From Sphagnum compactum (lineage: Eukaryota; Bryophyta; Sphagnopsida; Sphagnales): DNA of 64,000 bases. Made by a program: the position numbers and the translations under genes. Under the pieces are notes generated by a model, which did not search any database, was not told the DNA's origin, and was given only the letters and a program-made list of their open reading frames with translations. Shown here in pieces: positions 49,350 through 61,353 of this stretch. The stretch's first letter is position 1; every line of letters starts with the position of its first letter. The stretch is taken from NCBI GenBank assembly GCA_965153455.1, contig OZ234500.1:186001-250000 (forward strand). Reading direction: 5' to 3'.

Positions 49350-51200
49350 GTTGAACAAGATCCCTTATCGTAGTTATACATAAATCCTTTGTATGGTACC
49401 ACTCATGGATACCACGCGTTTTAGTACTATCAATCATTGGTAAACTGCCATTAAGCTCTGTTATTAACACCTGAGAGGAATGAATAATTCATAACTCCTT
49501 GGATAAGTGGCTCTTATAACGTAAAAGAGGAGGGTGTTGCTCTCAAGAACTAACGGCATTTTATTGTTCACTGACTTGATAGGTGAAAAACAGCATGTTG
49601 GAAACTGCCATAGAAATCGTGATTTCACTCACATGCATCCATTCTGCTTTCATTCACAAGGGAAGAAGATCGCAGACAAACTTGTGCCATTACAAATAGG
49701 ACACCCTGCTGCACATTGTTCAACTCTTCTCTTAACTCCCAAGTGAGCAACATAGAACCAATTCGTAGACTGTGTCACCTAGCAACAAATACATAAACAG
49801 AACCACCGTAAAAGTCAAACTCTGCAGGCACGTCATTTCGAAAAGACCTGGAGACGCGCGAGAAAACATTACACGATATCCTATTCAGCTGGGTTTTGGC
49901 CCTTAATGATTGGATCTGCTCACATAATTAGTAGAATGTTAACTCCCACACAAAGAATCATTCACACGTGATAAAAGAGTTCCCAAACAATCAGACACTA
50001 ACCAAGACCCATGTTCGGCCAAAATACCTAAAGATACAAAGTGCAGCACCCTGAAATCTTCCATCATCTGGAACAATACCTGAAATCCCTCAGTCTGAAA
50101 GTACCAGAAGAAAATGTAGCCACTGACATATGACGCACTAACAATGCTATTCAATTTCACAAGCAGACTGACCTTTACCAAAAAACAAAATCAAATCCTT
50201 AGTACCTCAAAAAATGCACTAATTGAGGCAGATTCAATCCAGCTAATACAAAGGAAATATGCAGAAAAGCCTTCAAAATGGTTCGAGGTCCTGCGCAACA
50301 ACAGGTAGGACTCTCTTGTTGTGGAGTCAGATTTCAGGAAACCTCAAAACTAAAACTGCAAGCGAGATTGGAATGCAAATTATTGAACTGATCCACCATC
50401 TGTCCAGCAACAATCAATTCAGAACCAACAAGAAAGCACGACGGTACCAGTGGATTAAGCACAACACCACCAACTATGGTTTTGTCGATGCTCTAGAAAA
50501 TAAAGTTGCTTGCGAGCTGGTATGATACCAAGAGATGGTCATCACCTACAGGAATGCAGGCTCCACAGTAACCAGAGTCGAAAACTACTCGCGAACCTTC
50601 AAAACACCGAGAGCTGGAGCTATCGACAGTGTACTACATCGTTCATTTCTCATGGGAGACAGGAAAACCATCTAACTTCTTTAAATACCTACCGTGGGAA
50701 TTTTACATAGATGTTTCCGTCCAGAAACGACACAACACAAAGACACTCATGACTAATCTTCTGTGCTCTCCACACCACATTGGACGGTAGGCTCCATGAA
50801 GCGTGACCACCGGTTCTATTATAACCTCCCAGGGGAGACGATCCAAAAGCAAGACACACGGGACCTCTTCAAACTCCAACAAACCCCAACCTCTGTGAAT
50901 TGTACACGGAGCTATATAACATGCAACATAAACCTTCACACGTCGAAAGCCAGCTACAAACATGTAGGGCAATCCGGCGCCAAAAAGAAAGTGACACAAA
51001 GTAGCCGGAGCGAAGAAATATCACACGAGGAAAGTGAAACCAAAAGGTTTACAAGCTACAGCTACCACCGAGACAAGAAGCAATTTCTTTCTTGGTGCGC
51101 AAGGGAGAAAGCAGCATCTAAAAGCATCTCTTGGGGAGGTGGAAAACGCTGTCAGGTCCGAAAACACTTTGAAGTATAAAATTTGGAAAAAAATTAGTCG
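49350..51200 (-). promoter_or_regulatory. 5' leader/upstream region of NLR2
   Basis: Blocks related to the upstream region of NLR1 recur here in minus orientation: the GAGAGCAACACC motif near 49545, CAGCATG..GGTGAAAAACAGC words, GAGCTCG..AAGCAACTTTATTTTCTAGAGCAT around 50490, and the CCACATTGGAC site at 50780. This shows that promoter and leader introns were duplicated with the gene. The plus-strand frame 50763-51179 (138 codons, basic) shows no conserved reading frame with the NLR1 counterpart and is doubtful as a gene. Confidence 0.45.
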
Positions 51201-51545
51201 AAATCGCTTGAGAAATACAAAAATTTCCGGAAATTTTGCTAAAACGGGGAAAATTCTCCTTCAAAACGCTCGTGCTTACGGCGAAGGTAGTCTTCCTCTC
51301 TACAGAACAGCACTGTTCTCATCTATTGGAAACAACTTAAAAACATGCTAAAAATAAAAGATTCAAGTCCACGAAATGGAACAATTGTACTGACAACAAC
51401 AAAAATTTCAATGGTTGTATGCTTCAAATGCTTCAATCACAAAACTATAGCTTACAACAACTAACAAAGTTTGAAAACTTAAATGAACTCAGAAAACATG
51501 AAAGGTGCACTTCTGAGAGTTTTGAAAATCACTCTGATATATATT

Positions 51546-51785
51546 ATGTCCTAACCCTAAAATATCGTCCCTTAACCCTAACCTAGCCCTCGCCTAACTT
51601 GAACCTAGCCCTCGCCTAACCCTATCCCTAACCGCCGCCTAACCCTAACCTGGCCGCCGCCTAACCCTATCCCTAGCTGCCGCTTAACTTTAACCTACTC
51701 ACCACCGAACCCTATCCCTAGTCGTCGCCTAATCTTAACCTAGTCGTCATCTAACCCTATCCCTAGCCGTCGCCTAATTCTATTT
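51546..51785. repeat. Degenerate telomere-like CCCTAA repeat, 20-25 bp units
   Basis: CCCTAACC-type words alternate with GCCGCCGCCTAA, GCCCTCGCCTAA and CCCTATCCCTAG in an imperfect tandem tract. The plant telomere repeat is CCCTAAA; here most units lack the third A and carry a GCC-rich insert, so this is an interstitial satellite-like variant, located in the head-to-head gap between NLR2 and NLR3. Confidence 0.7.
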
Positions 51786-51989
51786 AACTTTCACTTTCAA
51801 ACCCTACTCATCACTATTCAATTTAATCTAATTATTATAAAAATGTGAATATTATTCATCTTTTCGATGAATGTTCAACACATTCATCAAAATTGAAAAT
51901 TTAAAACGAATAATATTTTTAACATTAATTGCATATGAGATACTAAGCGTATGAGTTTCTTTTTAAAAGATGAGGGTGTTGTTCAAATT

Positions 51990-54480
51990 CAAAAAATGGA
52001 TGCTTGAGAGCAACACCGCCATTTGTATGGCAGCTCCCAACATGCTGTTTTTCACCTATCAATTCAATGAAGAATGAGAAGCCATTAGTTCTTGAGAGCA
52101 ACACCCCTCCTCTTATATGTTATGAAGACCCACTTATACAAGCACTGAGGATTTTTAGATTGCTCTCAGCTCTTAAAAATAAAGTTGAATTGTAGTTTAC
52201 CAATTAATGACACTACTAAGGCACATGGTATCTATGAGTGTTACCATATCGTGTATTTATGTATAACCGATGAGCGATCTTGAATTGCCCATTCTGTTAC
52301 ATTCATAAATCAATTGGTGGCCTGTCCTCTCAGCAAATTTCAGATACTTACTGGTGCTGTGATTTGGACTTTGGTTATTGTGCAATGTTTTGAATGTGGA
52401 ATTTTGGTGGCACAGTGATTGGCCAGTGCATCAGCTATGGCCGCCTTCTGGAGGCAAGCAAAGGACTGAATTGGATGTGGTGTTGTTCCATGGGCTCCAA
52501 TTAACTGCAAATGACACTAGTGATGCCTGGAGTAGGACATGGACACAATGAGGTCATGAGGTGTATGTTGGCCTCGAGAATGGCTGCCGTTTCATTTGGG
52601 GGAAGCTGTGCGCATTTTCTCTGTATCATACAATGCACATGTAGTAACCTCCCCTCATGGTCATGTATCATATATTGCCGAGAACCTAGTCAAGACTCTC
52701 ATGATTCCTACGTACAAGCCACCTCTGTCGAAATGGCATGCTTGGGCAGATGTAGTGGTTTCACTCACAAATATATCAAGCAACTAAATTTTATATATGG
52801 TGTTGCAATGGTTCGTGAAAAATGAACATAGCACAGTAATGTATTGTGAAGGTTGAATGGAATCATCCTTATTTGTGAAAATACACTATGTTTTTAAAGA
52901 TTGGTGTTAAAAAGGTTGGTTTTGAAAGTGGAAAGGGCTTTGACTTTTCAAATTCTGAATATGCCATGAAGAGAGCTGCAGTGCAGGAGTGTGGAACAGT
53001 TTTTTTGAATAATGTCAGAGGTGTGCACTCCATGATATATTTCAGTCACACATAAATATAGACTTAGCTAATATGAAATGTAGAAGTCAATTAAGTATTC
53101 CCTGAAAAATCAGCACAGCAAATGAATATGTTCTGTGCAGGTATGAATGGCATCATCCTATTGTGTTAATAGGCCATAGTTTTGGAGGGTTGGTGTTGAA
53201 GAGCTTGGTTGTAAAATTGAAGACCATGCAAAATTGTACCAATGACTGGTCGAAAGCTACATACAAGTGTGCGGAAGGATTTTTGAGTAATGTGAGAGGG
53301 GTGGCCTTCTATGCTGGATCAAGCAAATTTACTAAATATGTGAAGAAGTTGTTGAGATGCAACAACAGACATCATCCTGGAATAATGGATAACATTCGAC
53401 CCTGGCAATGAAATATGGTAGATTTATCAGTGGATTTTGATGACATTGTCAATGAAAACAAAATCATTATATATGCTTTTTGTGAGGGCAAGCCAATGGA
53501 GCAAGTGGTACGGATGCGATGGATGAAATGGATTTTTTGCAACCAAACACCCGTGATGCTTTGATGTGTTTGGCGCTGACATGTACAATTTGGGTTCTAT
53601 GACTGGACTAGGGAATTTTGGTGGATTTTAGCTCGGCACAACGATCAGCAGGAAATAATTCTTACAAGGTTGAGGATGCCGATCACATGGAGGTGTGCAA
53701 GCCTCCAAGTAAAGGACATCCCAGCTAGGGGTTGCTTCTACAATTTATCATTACTTGTGGGAAGGTGAGTTTCAATGACCTAGTTGGTTGCAGATTTCAT
53801 TAACATTGAAGCATTACCTACACTGTAAAATACAGTTAAATTTTTCTATTAGGGGGTAAGGGAGCTTGATTGAGATTTTGATGAATTACAAATGTGCAAA
53901 GTGATTGCCCCATGCAAATTTCCTGGGATAGGGTATTCACGTTAAGTGAGTGATTATATAGTAATATTTTTTCTATGAATGACAAATGGACTAACCTTTT
54001 GATAGTTGTATGTTGAATTTGAAGGTGGCAAGAGAATGTGATCAACCTTTACAAGAGGTTCATGACTTGCCTCAATCAATGCTTGGTCTGGACAGCAATG
54101 TGGAGAGGGTAGAAACATTGGTGACCTCAGAAGGAAGTGATGCAGCTAAGTAACATGTGGGAGTAACGGGCATGGTTGGAGTTGGGAAAACTCTTCTTCT
54201 TCAAACACTGTATGGGAGCCCAAAGGTACATGGCCATTTTAAGGGAGCCAAGTTCATTTGGTGCACAGTGGGGCAAAACTCCTGACATAATGGCTCTATA
54301 TTGGACCCTCAGTGCAGAACTGGGTCTCAAACCACAAAAGAATCTGAACCGAGAGAATTACAAGCTCAAATTACGCTCTCAGTTTAGACAGAAAAGAGTG
54401 TTCCTGGTTTTGGATGATGTTTGGAAAGACAAGGCATTTGATTCACTTGACTTAGCCAAGGGAAAATCACAATTTACAAG
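51990..54480 (+). pseudogene. NLR3: HNL gene truncated in the NB-ARC
   Basis: The leader block (GAGAGCAACACCGCC) starts near 52000. Exon 1 (MAASS) is missing. Exon 2 at about 52409-52710 has TGA for CGA in TWTQRGHDD and a deletion right after. Exon 3 starts about 53142 with YEWHHPIVLIGHSFGGLVLK, has lost codons in the VPHAG loop and has a TGA after RPWQ at 53409. Exon 4 lies at about 53611-53765. The NB-ARC exon, from about 54008, has stops and shifts around a damaged P-loop (GMVGVGKT), then RVFLVLDDVWKDKAFDSLDL. It ends at about 54470, where the minisatellite takes over; GLPL, RNBS-D and LRRs are absent. Confidence 0.85.
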
Positions 54481-54504
54481 CACTCTGGCAACTACTTAAA
54501 TCAA

Positions 54505-55188
54505 ACCCACTAATGGGTAAATCAAAAAAGCCCCACCAGCCCTCTGCCACTAATCTTTACTTGAGGGTGCTTCTCAGGTCAGGTATTCAAACCCACTAAT
54601 CGGTAAATGAAAGAAGCCCCACCAGCCCTCTGCCACTAATCTTGACTTGAGGGTGCTTCTCAGGTCAGGTAGTCAGACCCACTAATCGGTAAATGAAAGA
54701 AGCCCCACCAGCCCTCTGCCACTAATCTTGCCTTGAGGGTGCTTCTCAGGTCAGCCCTCCGCCACTAATCTTGACTTGAGGGTGCTTCTCAGGTCAGGTA
54801 CTCAAACCCACTAATCGGTACATGAAAGAAGCCCCACCAGCCCTCTGCCACTAATCTTGACTTGACGGTGCTTCTCAGGTCAGGTACTCAGACCCACTAA
54901 TGGGTAAATGAAAGAAGCCCTACCAGCCCTCTGCCACTAATCTTGCCTTGAGGGTGCTTCTCAGGTCAGCCCTCTGCCACTAATCTTGACTTGAGGGTGC
55001 TTCTCAGGTCAGGTACTCAAACCCACTAATCGGTAAATGAAAGAAGCCCCACCAGCACTCTGCCACTAATCTTGACTTGAGGGTGCTTCTCAGGTCAGGT
55101 ACTCAAATCCACTAATCGGTAAATGAAAGAAGCCCCACCAGCCCTCTGCCACTAATCTTGACTTGACGGTGCTTCTCAGGTCAGGTAT
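54505..55188. repeat. Minisatellite, 86-bp units with two 129-bp higher-order units
   Basis: The landmark ACCCACTAAT (or a near variant) occurs at 54505, 54591, 54677, 54806, 54892, 55021 and 55107, giving intervals 86, 86, 129, 86, 129 and 86. The extra 43 bases in the long units duplicate CTCTGCCACTAATCTTG through CTCAGGTCAG. Units differ at only a few positions. The tract begins within about 30 bases of the last NLR3 coding sequence. There is no regular frame and no spacer-repeat pattern of a CRISPR. Confidence 0.92.
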
Positions 55189-55189
55189 G

Positions 55190-55730
55190 CTGCTGTGCTG
55201 TGCTTCCAGAAAAAAAGGACCATATCAAACCATGTCCTAAGACTTGAAATTAACCCCTTCCAACAAAGTGAGGAAAGCTTCTACCTCCGAATTGTCATGG
55301 CATTAGCTTAGACTTAAATAAGTAACATACCCAAGGCCACAAACTGGGACAATTTTTGTCTTTTCTTCGCATTGTGTTCTTCCTGTTTTTGAAATGTTGT
55401 TTTAACAAGTTCAAGTTTCTAGTTATGCTCTTTATGTTTATGTTTTGAGGTGTTGTCTCAATAAGTTTAGACTTTATGTTTTTGAGGTGTTATCTTAATA
55501 AGTTCAAACTTTATGTTTTTGAGGTGTTGTATTAACAAGTTCAAGCTTCTAGTTGTTAATAAGCGGGGTAAAAAATGAAAAAGAAATGAGCAGAAGGAGG
55601 GAAAAGTAAGGGCGAGAGGGTACAGAAAGATTTGAGGGCCAGAGGGGAGGATTTCGGGCAGGGCCAAGGAACTGTACCAGGGGTGGCGGATGAGCTCTGC
55701 CGGTAAAGGCAAAATATAAATTATTGCTAA
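55190..55730. other. Spacer, no gene recognised
   Basis: Contains a short threefold phrase TTTATGTTTTTGAGGTGTT at about 55435-55530. No convincing coding frame. Confidence 0.45.
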
Positions 55731-55734
55731 CCAA

Positions 55735-58700
55735 GTTCTTAGTTTAGGGTTTATGGAGTATTGGATACAATAAAGGTTTTCTTTTCACTTTTCTGGTGTA
55801 GCCACACCAGCAACCATACACAAGAGGATCTAGTCAAATTGGACTATAGGACAAGTAGGACAATAAAGAAAAATTATGATCTTGTTACCATTTGACAACC
55901 CGCAAGAACATGCATTTTGGCAAACCTAGTCACAAAACCCTATTTCTTTGGGAAAAAATTTCCAAGAATTTGAAATGAAACCTTGTTGGGGTCATAGCCC
56001 CAAATTGGTTTTTACAATTTGGCAAAATTTGGCACCAAAAACATGTTGTGTAAGATTGGTGCATTTAACTTCGTGTTGGTGTGCGAGATCCATCCTCAAA
56101 GCTGTTGTGACCTCCATTCAGCAATGCCACTATCACATCATCTCCTACCTTCTACCAACCAAAAATTTAGGGAGCATCAGGTGCAACAATAGCATTATAG
56201 GGAAACACATGTACCCATTTTTTCACAAAACATTTTCCAAACCAGAATATGTTGTTGAAATTAATGTGCATTCTACCAGGATGGACCCAGGATAATAAGC
56301 CGTCTAAAAACCCGCACCAGGTTTTGAATAAACTTTTGACATGTTTAAAGTTTCAACTAAGGTTTCTAGGAGTTTCGACATACCTATTGGAAACTTATCA
56401 AAAATTTCATAAATAATTTAGTTAACGATCAAACTAGCCCAGGTACTACATTATTACAATTCTTAATGTGACAATTTCAACAAAAACAATGACAGTTAAG
56501 TTGGTATATGTACATAGGACTGAAAAATATATAAAGAGTTATCAAATGCATCAACAGATAAAAATGATATTTTTTATGCAAAAAGAAAATTTCTGAATGA
56601 ACTGTACTACATGGATGAAATCAAATCATAAGTGATATTTCTAGAATGAATTTCATCTTTCATGAATTTTCATGGATGGACTTTCATTCCATTAAGATGA
56701 CTTCAAATACACATCATTCATAAAAATGGATGTAAAGAAAATATGAACTGTGATCTCAAAACCTTTGAATTGGCTCTCAATATGTTGAACTTTAATTTAT
56801 AGGGTAGTTTGAATTTTGAAAGGACTCCTCTCGAGCTTCAAAGAGCCATCAAGTCAAAAAATAATAATGGAGAGAGAAGTCTTGCAGCGGGGGCGGGGGG
56901 AGCATGCGCGATCAAGGCAGTTTGATTTTTTGTGCAGAAATTTCAGTAGACCTAAGGCATAGGACAGCCCAGAAATTTTTTATGTGGTGGCTCATTTGGG
57001 CAGTTCACAAAGTGAATTTGAACTTCACAATTTGGCAATATTGCCTTGTTGATGTGGAATTGGTACCTTGGCAATGTTGATTTGGCAACATGGACTTAAC
57101 TATTGAGCACTGTTGACTATATGATTTGGCAAAGTGAACTTAACAACCAGGTAAAGTGGATTCTGCAAAATAGTCAAATAGTAACCTAGACCATTTGGCA
57201 AAGTGGAATTGGGAAATAGGTAAAGTGAACTTGACATAATAGTTGAGCAAATGGTATTCATATTTTATGGATGAGCATTCATGAGTTATCATTCATGAAT
57301 TTTCATGAATAAAATTTCCTGAATATTTTGGATAAAATAATCATCATCCATGAAATTTTATTTGAAATTTTTATTTCATACATGAAAGTTCATCTAAATT
57401 TCATCCATCAAATATCATCCATGACTTGTAATATAGGAACATCCTAAGATTATGTAGGATTGTAATCCAATCTAGTTGGAAAATTTGTGGACAACAAACA
57501 TCATATCACCTATTACATGTTACCTTGTCAAATGAAGTTTACCCCCCTGCCCAAAACTTGCAATGTCATGAGATATACAATTGCATTACATAGCCATGGA
57601 GCATTTAAATCATGATGATGATGAAACCTTGCCAAATTTTATTAAAAAAAGCACCCAAAAAAGGGTGAAAAAAATAAACAAATAACAATGACCAAAGTTG
57701 AAGTAGGCAAAAAAAGCCCCAAAGAGGCGAGCTACACAGAGGTAATGGAACCATAAGTACTAAAACATCCATCGGTCACATGAAGCATATCAACTAAAGA
57801 AAGGGAAAGTAAAGTTGATAAAACTCCAGACTTGGAAAAACCCTTCCCCGCAGAAATAACACACCTCAAAATGGAGGTAGCCTATGTTTTCTTTAATGTC
57901 ATCAACACTCTCTATCTATAAAAGGAATGCAAAACTAATAAAAGAGGGCCTTTGGTATCCTTTTTTGCCCATGCCATGTTAACACATCAATGAAAAAAAT
58001 TGTCAAACTGCTAATGAAACCAACACAACTAACATAAAAATAATAACCTTGTCATGAATTTTGGTACATGGAATTTCATGAATGAAGTTTGGATAAACTT
58101 TCACTCAACAAACCCATCCTTGGATGGTATCATTAGGAACCACTTCAAGAAATGATTAGGGAACCAAAAATAGTTGATTCATTTATTTTGGCCTTATTCG
58201 TGGAATGTTTTCGTAATTATAATTTCTTTTTTCATGTTTATCAATTCCATGCATTAATATATGACTTGAATTTTATTTGGGAATTTTTTAAAATTGGATA
58301 ATTTTAAATTTTTATATTCCTAATTAAAATGACCCCTTAAAAAATTGATAGCTTCAACTTTGGAAATTCATAATAAATCATATTTAATCAATTAATTACC
58401 AAATAAAACCTAAAAATAAAATTAATTCCATATTACACTAGGAAAAAATTCATAAAAAAATCATAAATCAAGTTCCATGCATCAAAGTTCAAATAGTTGG
58501 CTTGTGATATTTCATGGGGTGCGATAACATTCATAAGTTAGCTCCAGTTTGGGTTACAAGGTGATGTGAAGGACTTGCTACTCACCTTGCCACACCTTTC
58601 AACATGAAATCAAGCCATTGCACAAGTTATTCGATGTGACAATAAGCTCTTTGAATGTCAACAAAATTATAAAGGCATCATGAACCACCACTAACAACAC

Positions 58701-60945
58701 AAAGAAGTTTTCCACCTACAATGTCAACCCAATCTTTGACAACCTCACCAAGGATGACCCCATGCAAATAATTTTTTTATTTCTATTAATTTTTTATTTT
58801 ATTTTTTCATTCATGGGCAATCTTATCCTTGGGTGGTACCACTAGGACCATCACACCTTAATTTTCCTAGACCCATCGAACCTTGAAAAATCATAGGAAA
58901 CATTTAAATGAACATTTTCATAATTTTTTTGGAATATATTTATTAGGTTCCATAGATTTTGAAATCTAAATAGTATAAAATGTATTGTGTATTTAATGTT
59001 CGTAATCATTTCATTTAGAAAAAAAGTTCAAAAACGTAACGCCTATTTTTTTTCTTAGACTTTCTAGTCAAGAACAAAAATTTAACAATGTGTGAAAATT
59101 GGGTTGTCTTACTTTTTGCATAGAAATTTGACGAAGAAATACATATTTTAGGCAATATTATGCAACTTGTAACATTTTAAATTTTGGGTGATTTGGAAAG
59201 CATTTTGCATAGTTCAATAGACTTGGCAAGTTGGCAATTTAACATTAATGACATGGAATTGGCAACCTGGCAATGTGTAGCTAACAATTTGGTGAACTTA
59301 ATGACTAATGATTTAAAACAAATTGGACTTGGAAAATTAATGAAATGGATGCCAATTTGATAATTTTGCAAAGTGGAGTTGTTAAAAAGGTAATGTCAAC
59401 TTGGCAATTTAGCTAAACAAATAATATTCCATAAAGATATTAAATGGGGAGGAACCTTAAGCTATAGACATGTAAGGTAGAATTCCAAGGTAGAGATATT
59501 CCTAAGATAAAGGGTTTAGAATGAAGTCATAGCTAATGCCAACCTTACATTTTGGGAATGTTCCCCCACTCAAGGGTTTTATGTATCATAAAACATGATG
59601 CAAAAGTTATCATGAACCTAAATGTATGTAAATTATGAACAATAAGAAAGGAAGGTTATAATATTCCTTGAGAGTGGGAGGGATCTTACACCTTATGTAG
59701 GTGTACTTAATCCCTTCAATCTAAGATTCTTCCCACTTTCAAGAATAAGCATAATATCCCTTTTTATTTTGTTTACTAAGTAAGTCAATGTGATTTTACA
59801 ATCACATATATAAGGTCACAATGGTTACCAATTAATGACAATAATAACAAAATAGATATGGATATGTGCCAACTTCAAATGGATGGCAATATCATTGTTA
59901 GTAGTTTTTTTTATTTAATTGTAAGATGTCTATGTATCTTCCTATTCTATTTACTTATTGTGTTTCACCTACCTATCACTAAAGTGGTTTTATTCATTAA
60001 GATTTGTTTCATATTTGAATCATTGTCACTATATTGACAAATAATATTAATGACATCAATAATCATAACTAGCTTAGGTCAAACAAGTATAAGGTCCATT
60101 AGTGATCGTCACCTTAGTAATTCCAACGTGGTCACCAACTTGACAATTCCACATGTTCAACAAATTTTTAAATAGAAAGGCATTTTAATAAGGATGGTTA
60201 GGCAAAGGACAAAGGTGCCTCCTTTTCTATTTGCCTTTAAGTATACTTTGGATGTTTTTCTTGTGTGTTGGATTATGAAGATCAACAACCATTGACGGGT
60301 AATTTCAAAACTAATTCAATTGAAATTCGATTAGAATGCAATTGAATTTAATGTCAATATGATTGAAATCAATGAAAATTCAATTGGAATTTGATTGAAT
60401 TAGAATTGAAATTCAACTTATTGGAATTGCATTCAATTAAATTCAATTTCAATTGAATGAATTCAAATCTAATGAATTCATTAGATTCAATCTAATTCAA
60501 TTTTTTGGTTCAATTCAATTGAATTAAGTTCAATTCTAATTTCAATTGAAATTTGATTGAATTTGAATTGAAATCCAATTGGTTGGAATTCAATTTCAAA
60601 TCCAATTTAAATTGGAATTACATTGAAATTGCATTGAAATTCAATTGGTTGGAATTGTGTTCAATTGAATTGGATAAATAAATTCATTAATGATGGACCA
60701 TCAAAGAAGAAGGTAAGGAAGCAATACAACAACATTGACAATCCAAAATCTAAACATTAGCAAATCATCAAATAGAGGAAAAAACCACAAATTGTGAAGG
60801 GAAAAATAAATATAATAGGGGAGTTGCATTACAAAGAAGATGAGGTATTACGATGCCATAAAAGGTCTTGTATAGAATAGAGTTGTTAAAAACTCAATGA
60901 GATATCGAATTTTCACCTTCTACTACAAGAGTAGACTTGACTTAA
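55735..60945 (-). repeat. Repeat block C: inverted copy of block A plus the B-type upstream segment
   Basis: Reading the minus strand from 60945, the order matches block A: TTGTAGTAGA start, AATTCAATTG tract, GCCATCCATTTGAAGTTGG at about 59880, AACATTCCCAAAATGTAAGG at about 59560, TTGCCAA tracts, and the AGTTTGATTTTTTGTGCAGA site at 56920. It then matches the segment upstream of the PPR genes, at 56452-55735. It has extra DNA at 57610-58950 and 56460-56890, and no PPR sequence follows. The 64-115-codon frames here (for example 55948-56295) are also found in blocks A and B only as broken frames. Confidence 0.8.
60300..60680. repeat. AATTCAATTGAATT low-complexity tract (block C copy)
   Basis: Same self-complementary word composition as 13440-13875, in inverted position. 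Confidence 0.8.
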
Positions 60946-61353
60946 GTTCCTCATGAGGGGAAGAATGAAAAAGTTCCTCCCAGATGAGGAGCTTCATCAA
61001 ATTAGGCTAGTTTAGTCCTCTTTTGACGAAGCTTGGGAAGAGGGTTTTCTATAGGACCCTCTTGGACTTGTCAAAAAAGTGTTGGAACTTGGGGACGCCT
61101 AAGTTAGCTTGAGACAAGGTCTAGCCACAAAGTTGGCAAAATGGCCAAAGATCCAAAAGAAAGCAATTGCAATTGTATGAAGGAAAATTCTAAGTGTCAA
61201 TGAGGACATTGACCTCTTTCTTCTAGTGGGGGAGAGTGTAGCCACAAAGTTGGCAAAATGGCCAAGGATCCAAAAGAAAGCAATTGCAATTGTATGAAGG
61301 AAAATTCTAAGTGTCAATGAGGACATTGACCTCTTTCTTCTAGTGGGGGAGAG
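60946..61353 (+). mobile_element. 3' internal end of an LTR retrotransposon, with polypurine tract and 117-bp tandem duplication
   Basis: The 3' LTR at 61354 is preceded by AGTGGGGGAGAG, a typical polypurine tract for plus-strand priming. A 117-bp unit (starting near GCCACAAAGTTGGC and ending with the same purine tract and TGT) is present twice in tandem, at about 61120-61236 and 61237-61353, so the purine tract is duplicated. Upstream, only about 170 bases of internal sequence remain before block C begins. No gag or pol domain is left. Confidence 0.75.

Noticed and set aside
50763-51179. Plus-strand 138-codon frame upstream of NLR2
   Set aside because: DNA similarity to the NLR1 upstream region is not in the same reading frame, so it is better explained as leader or promoter sequence.
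51546-51785. Possible true telomere or chromosome end
   Set aside because: Units are degenerate with GCC-rich inserts, and unique gene sequence continues on both sides.
54505-55188. Regular repeat array considered as CRISPR
   Set aside because: Whole 86-bp units repeat with no unique spacers, in a plant-like nuclear context; it is a minisatellite.
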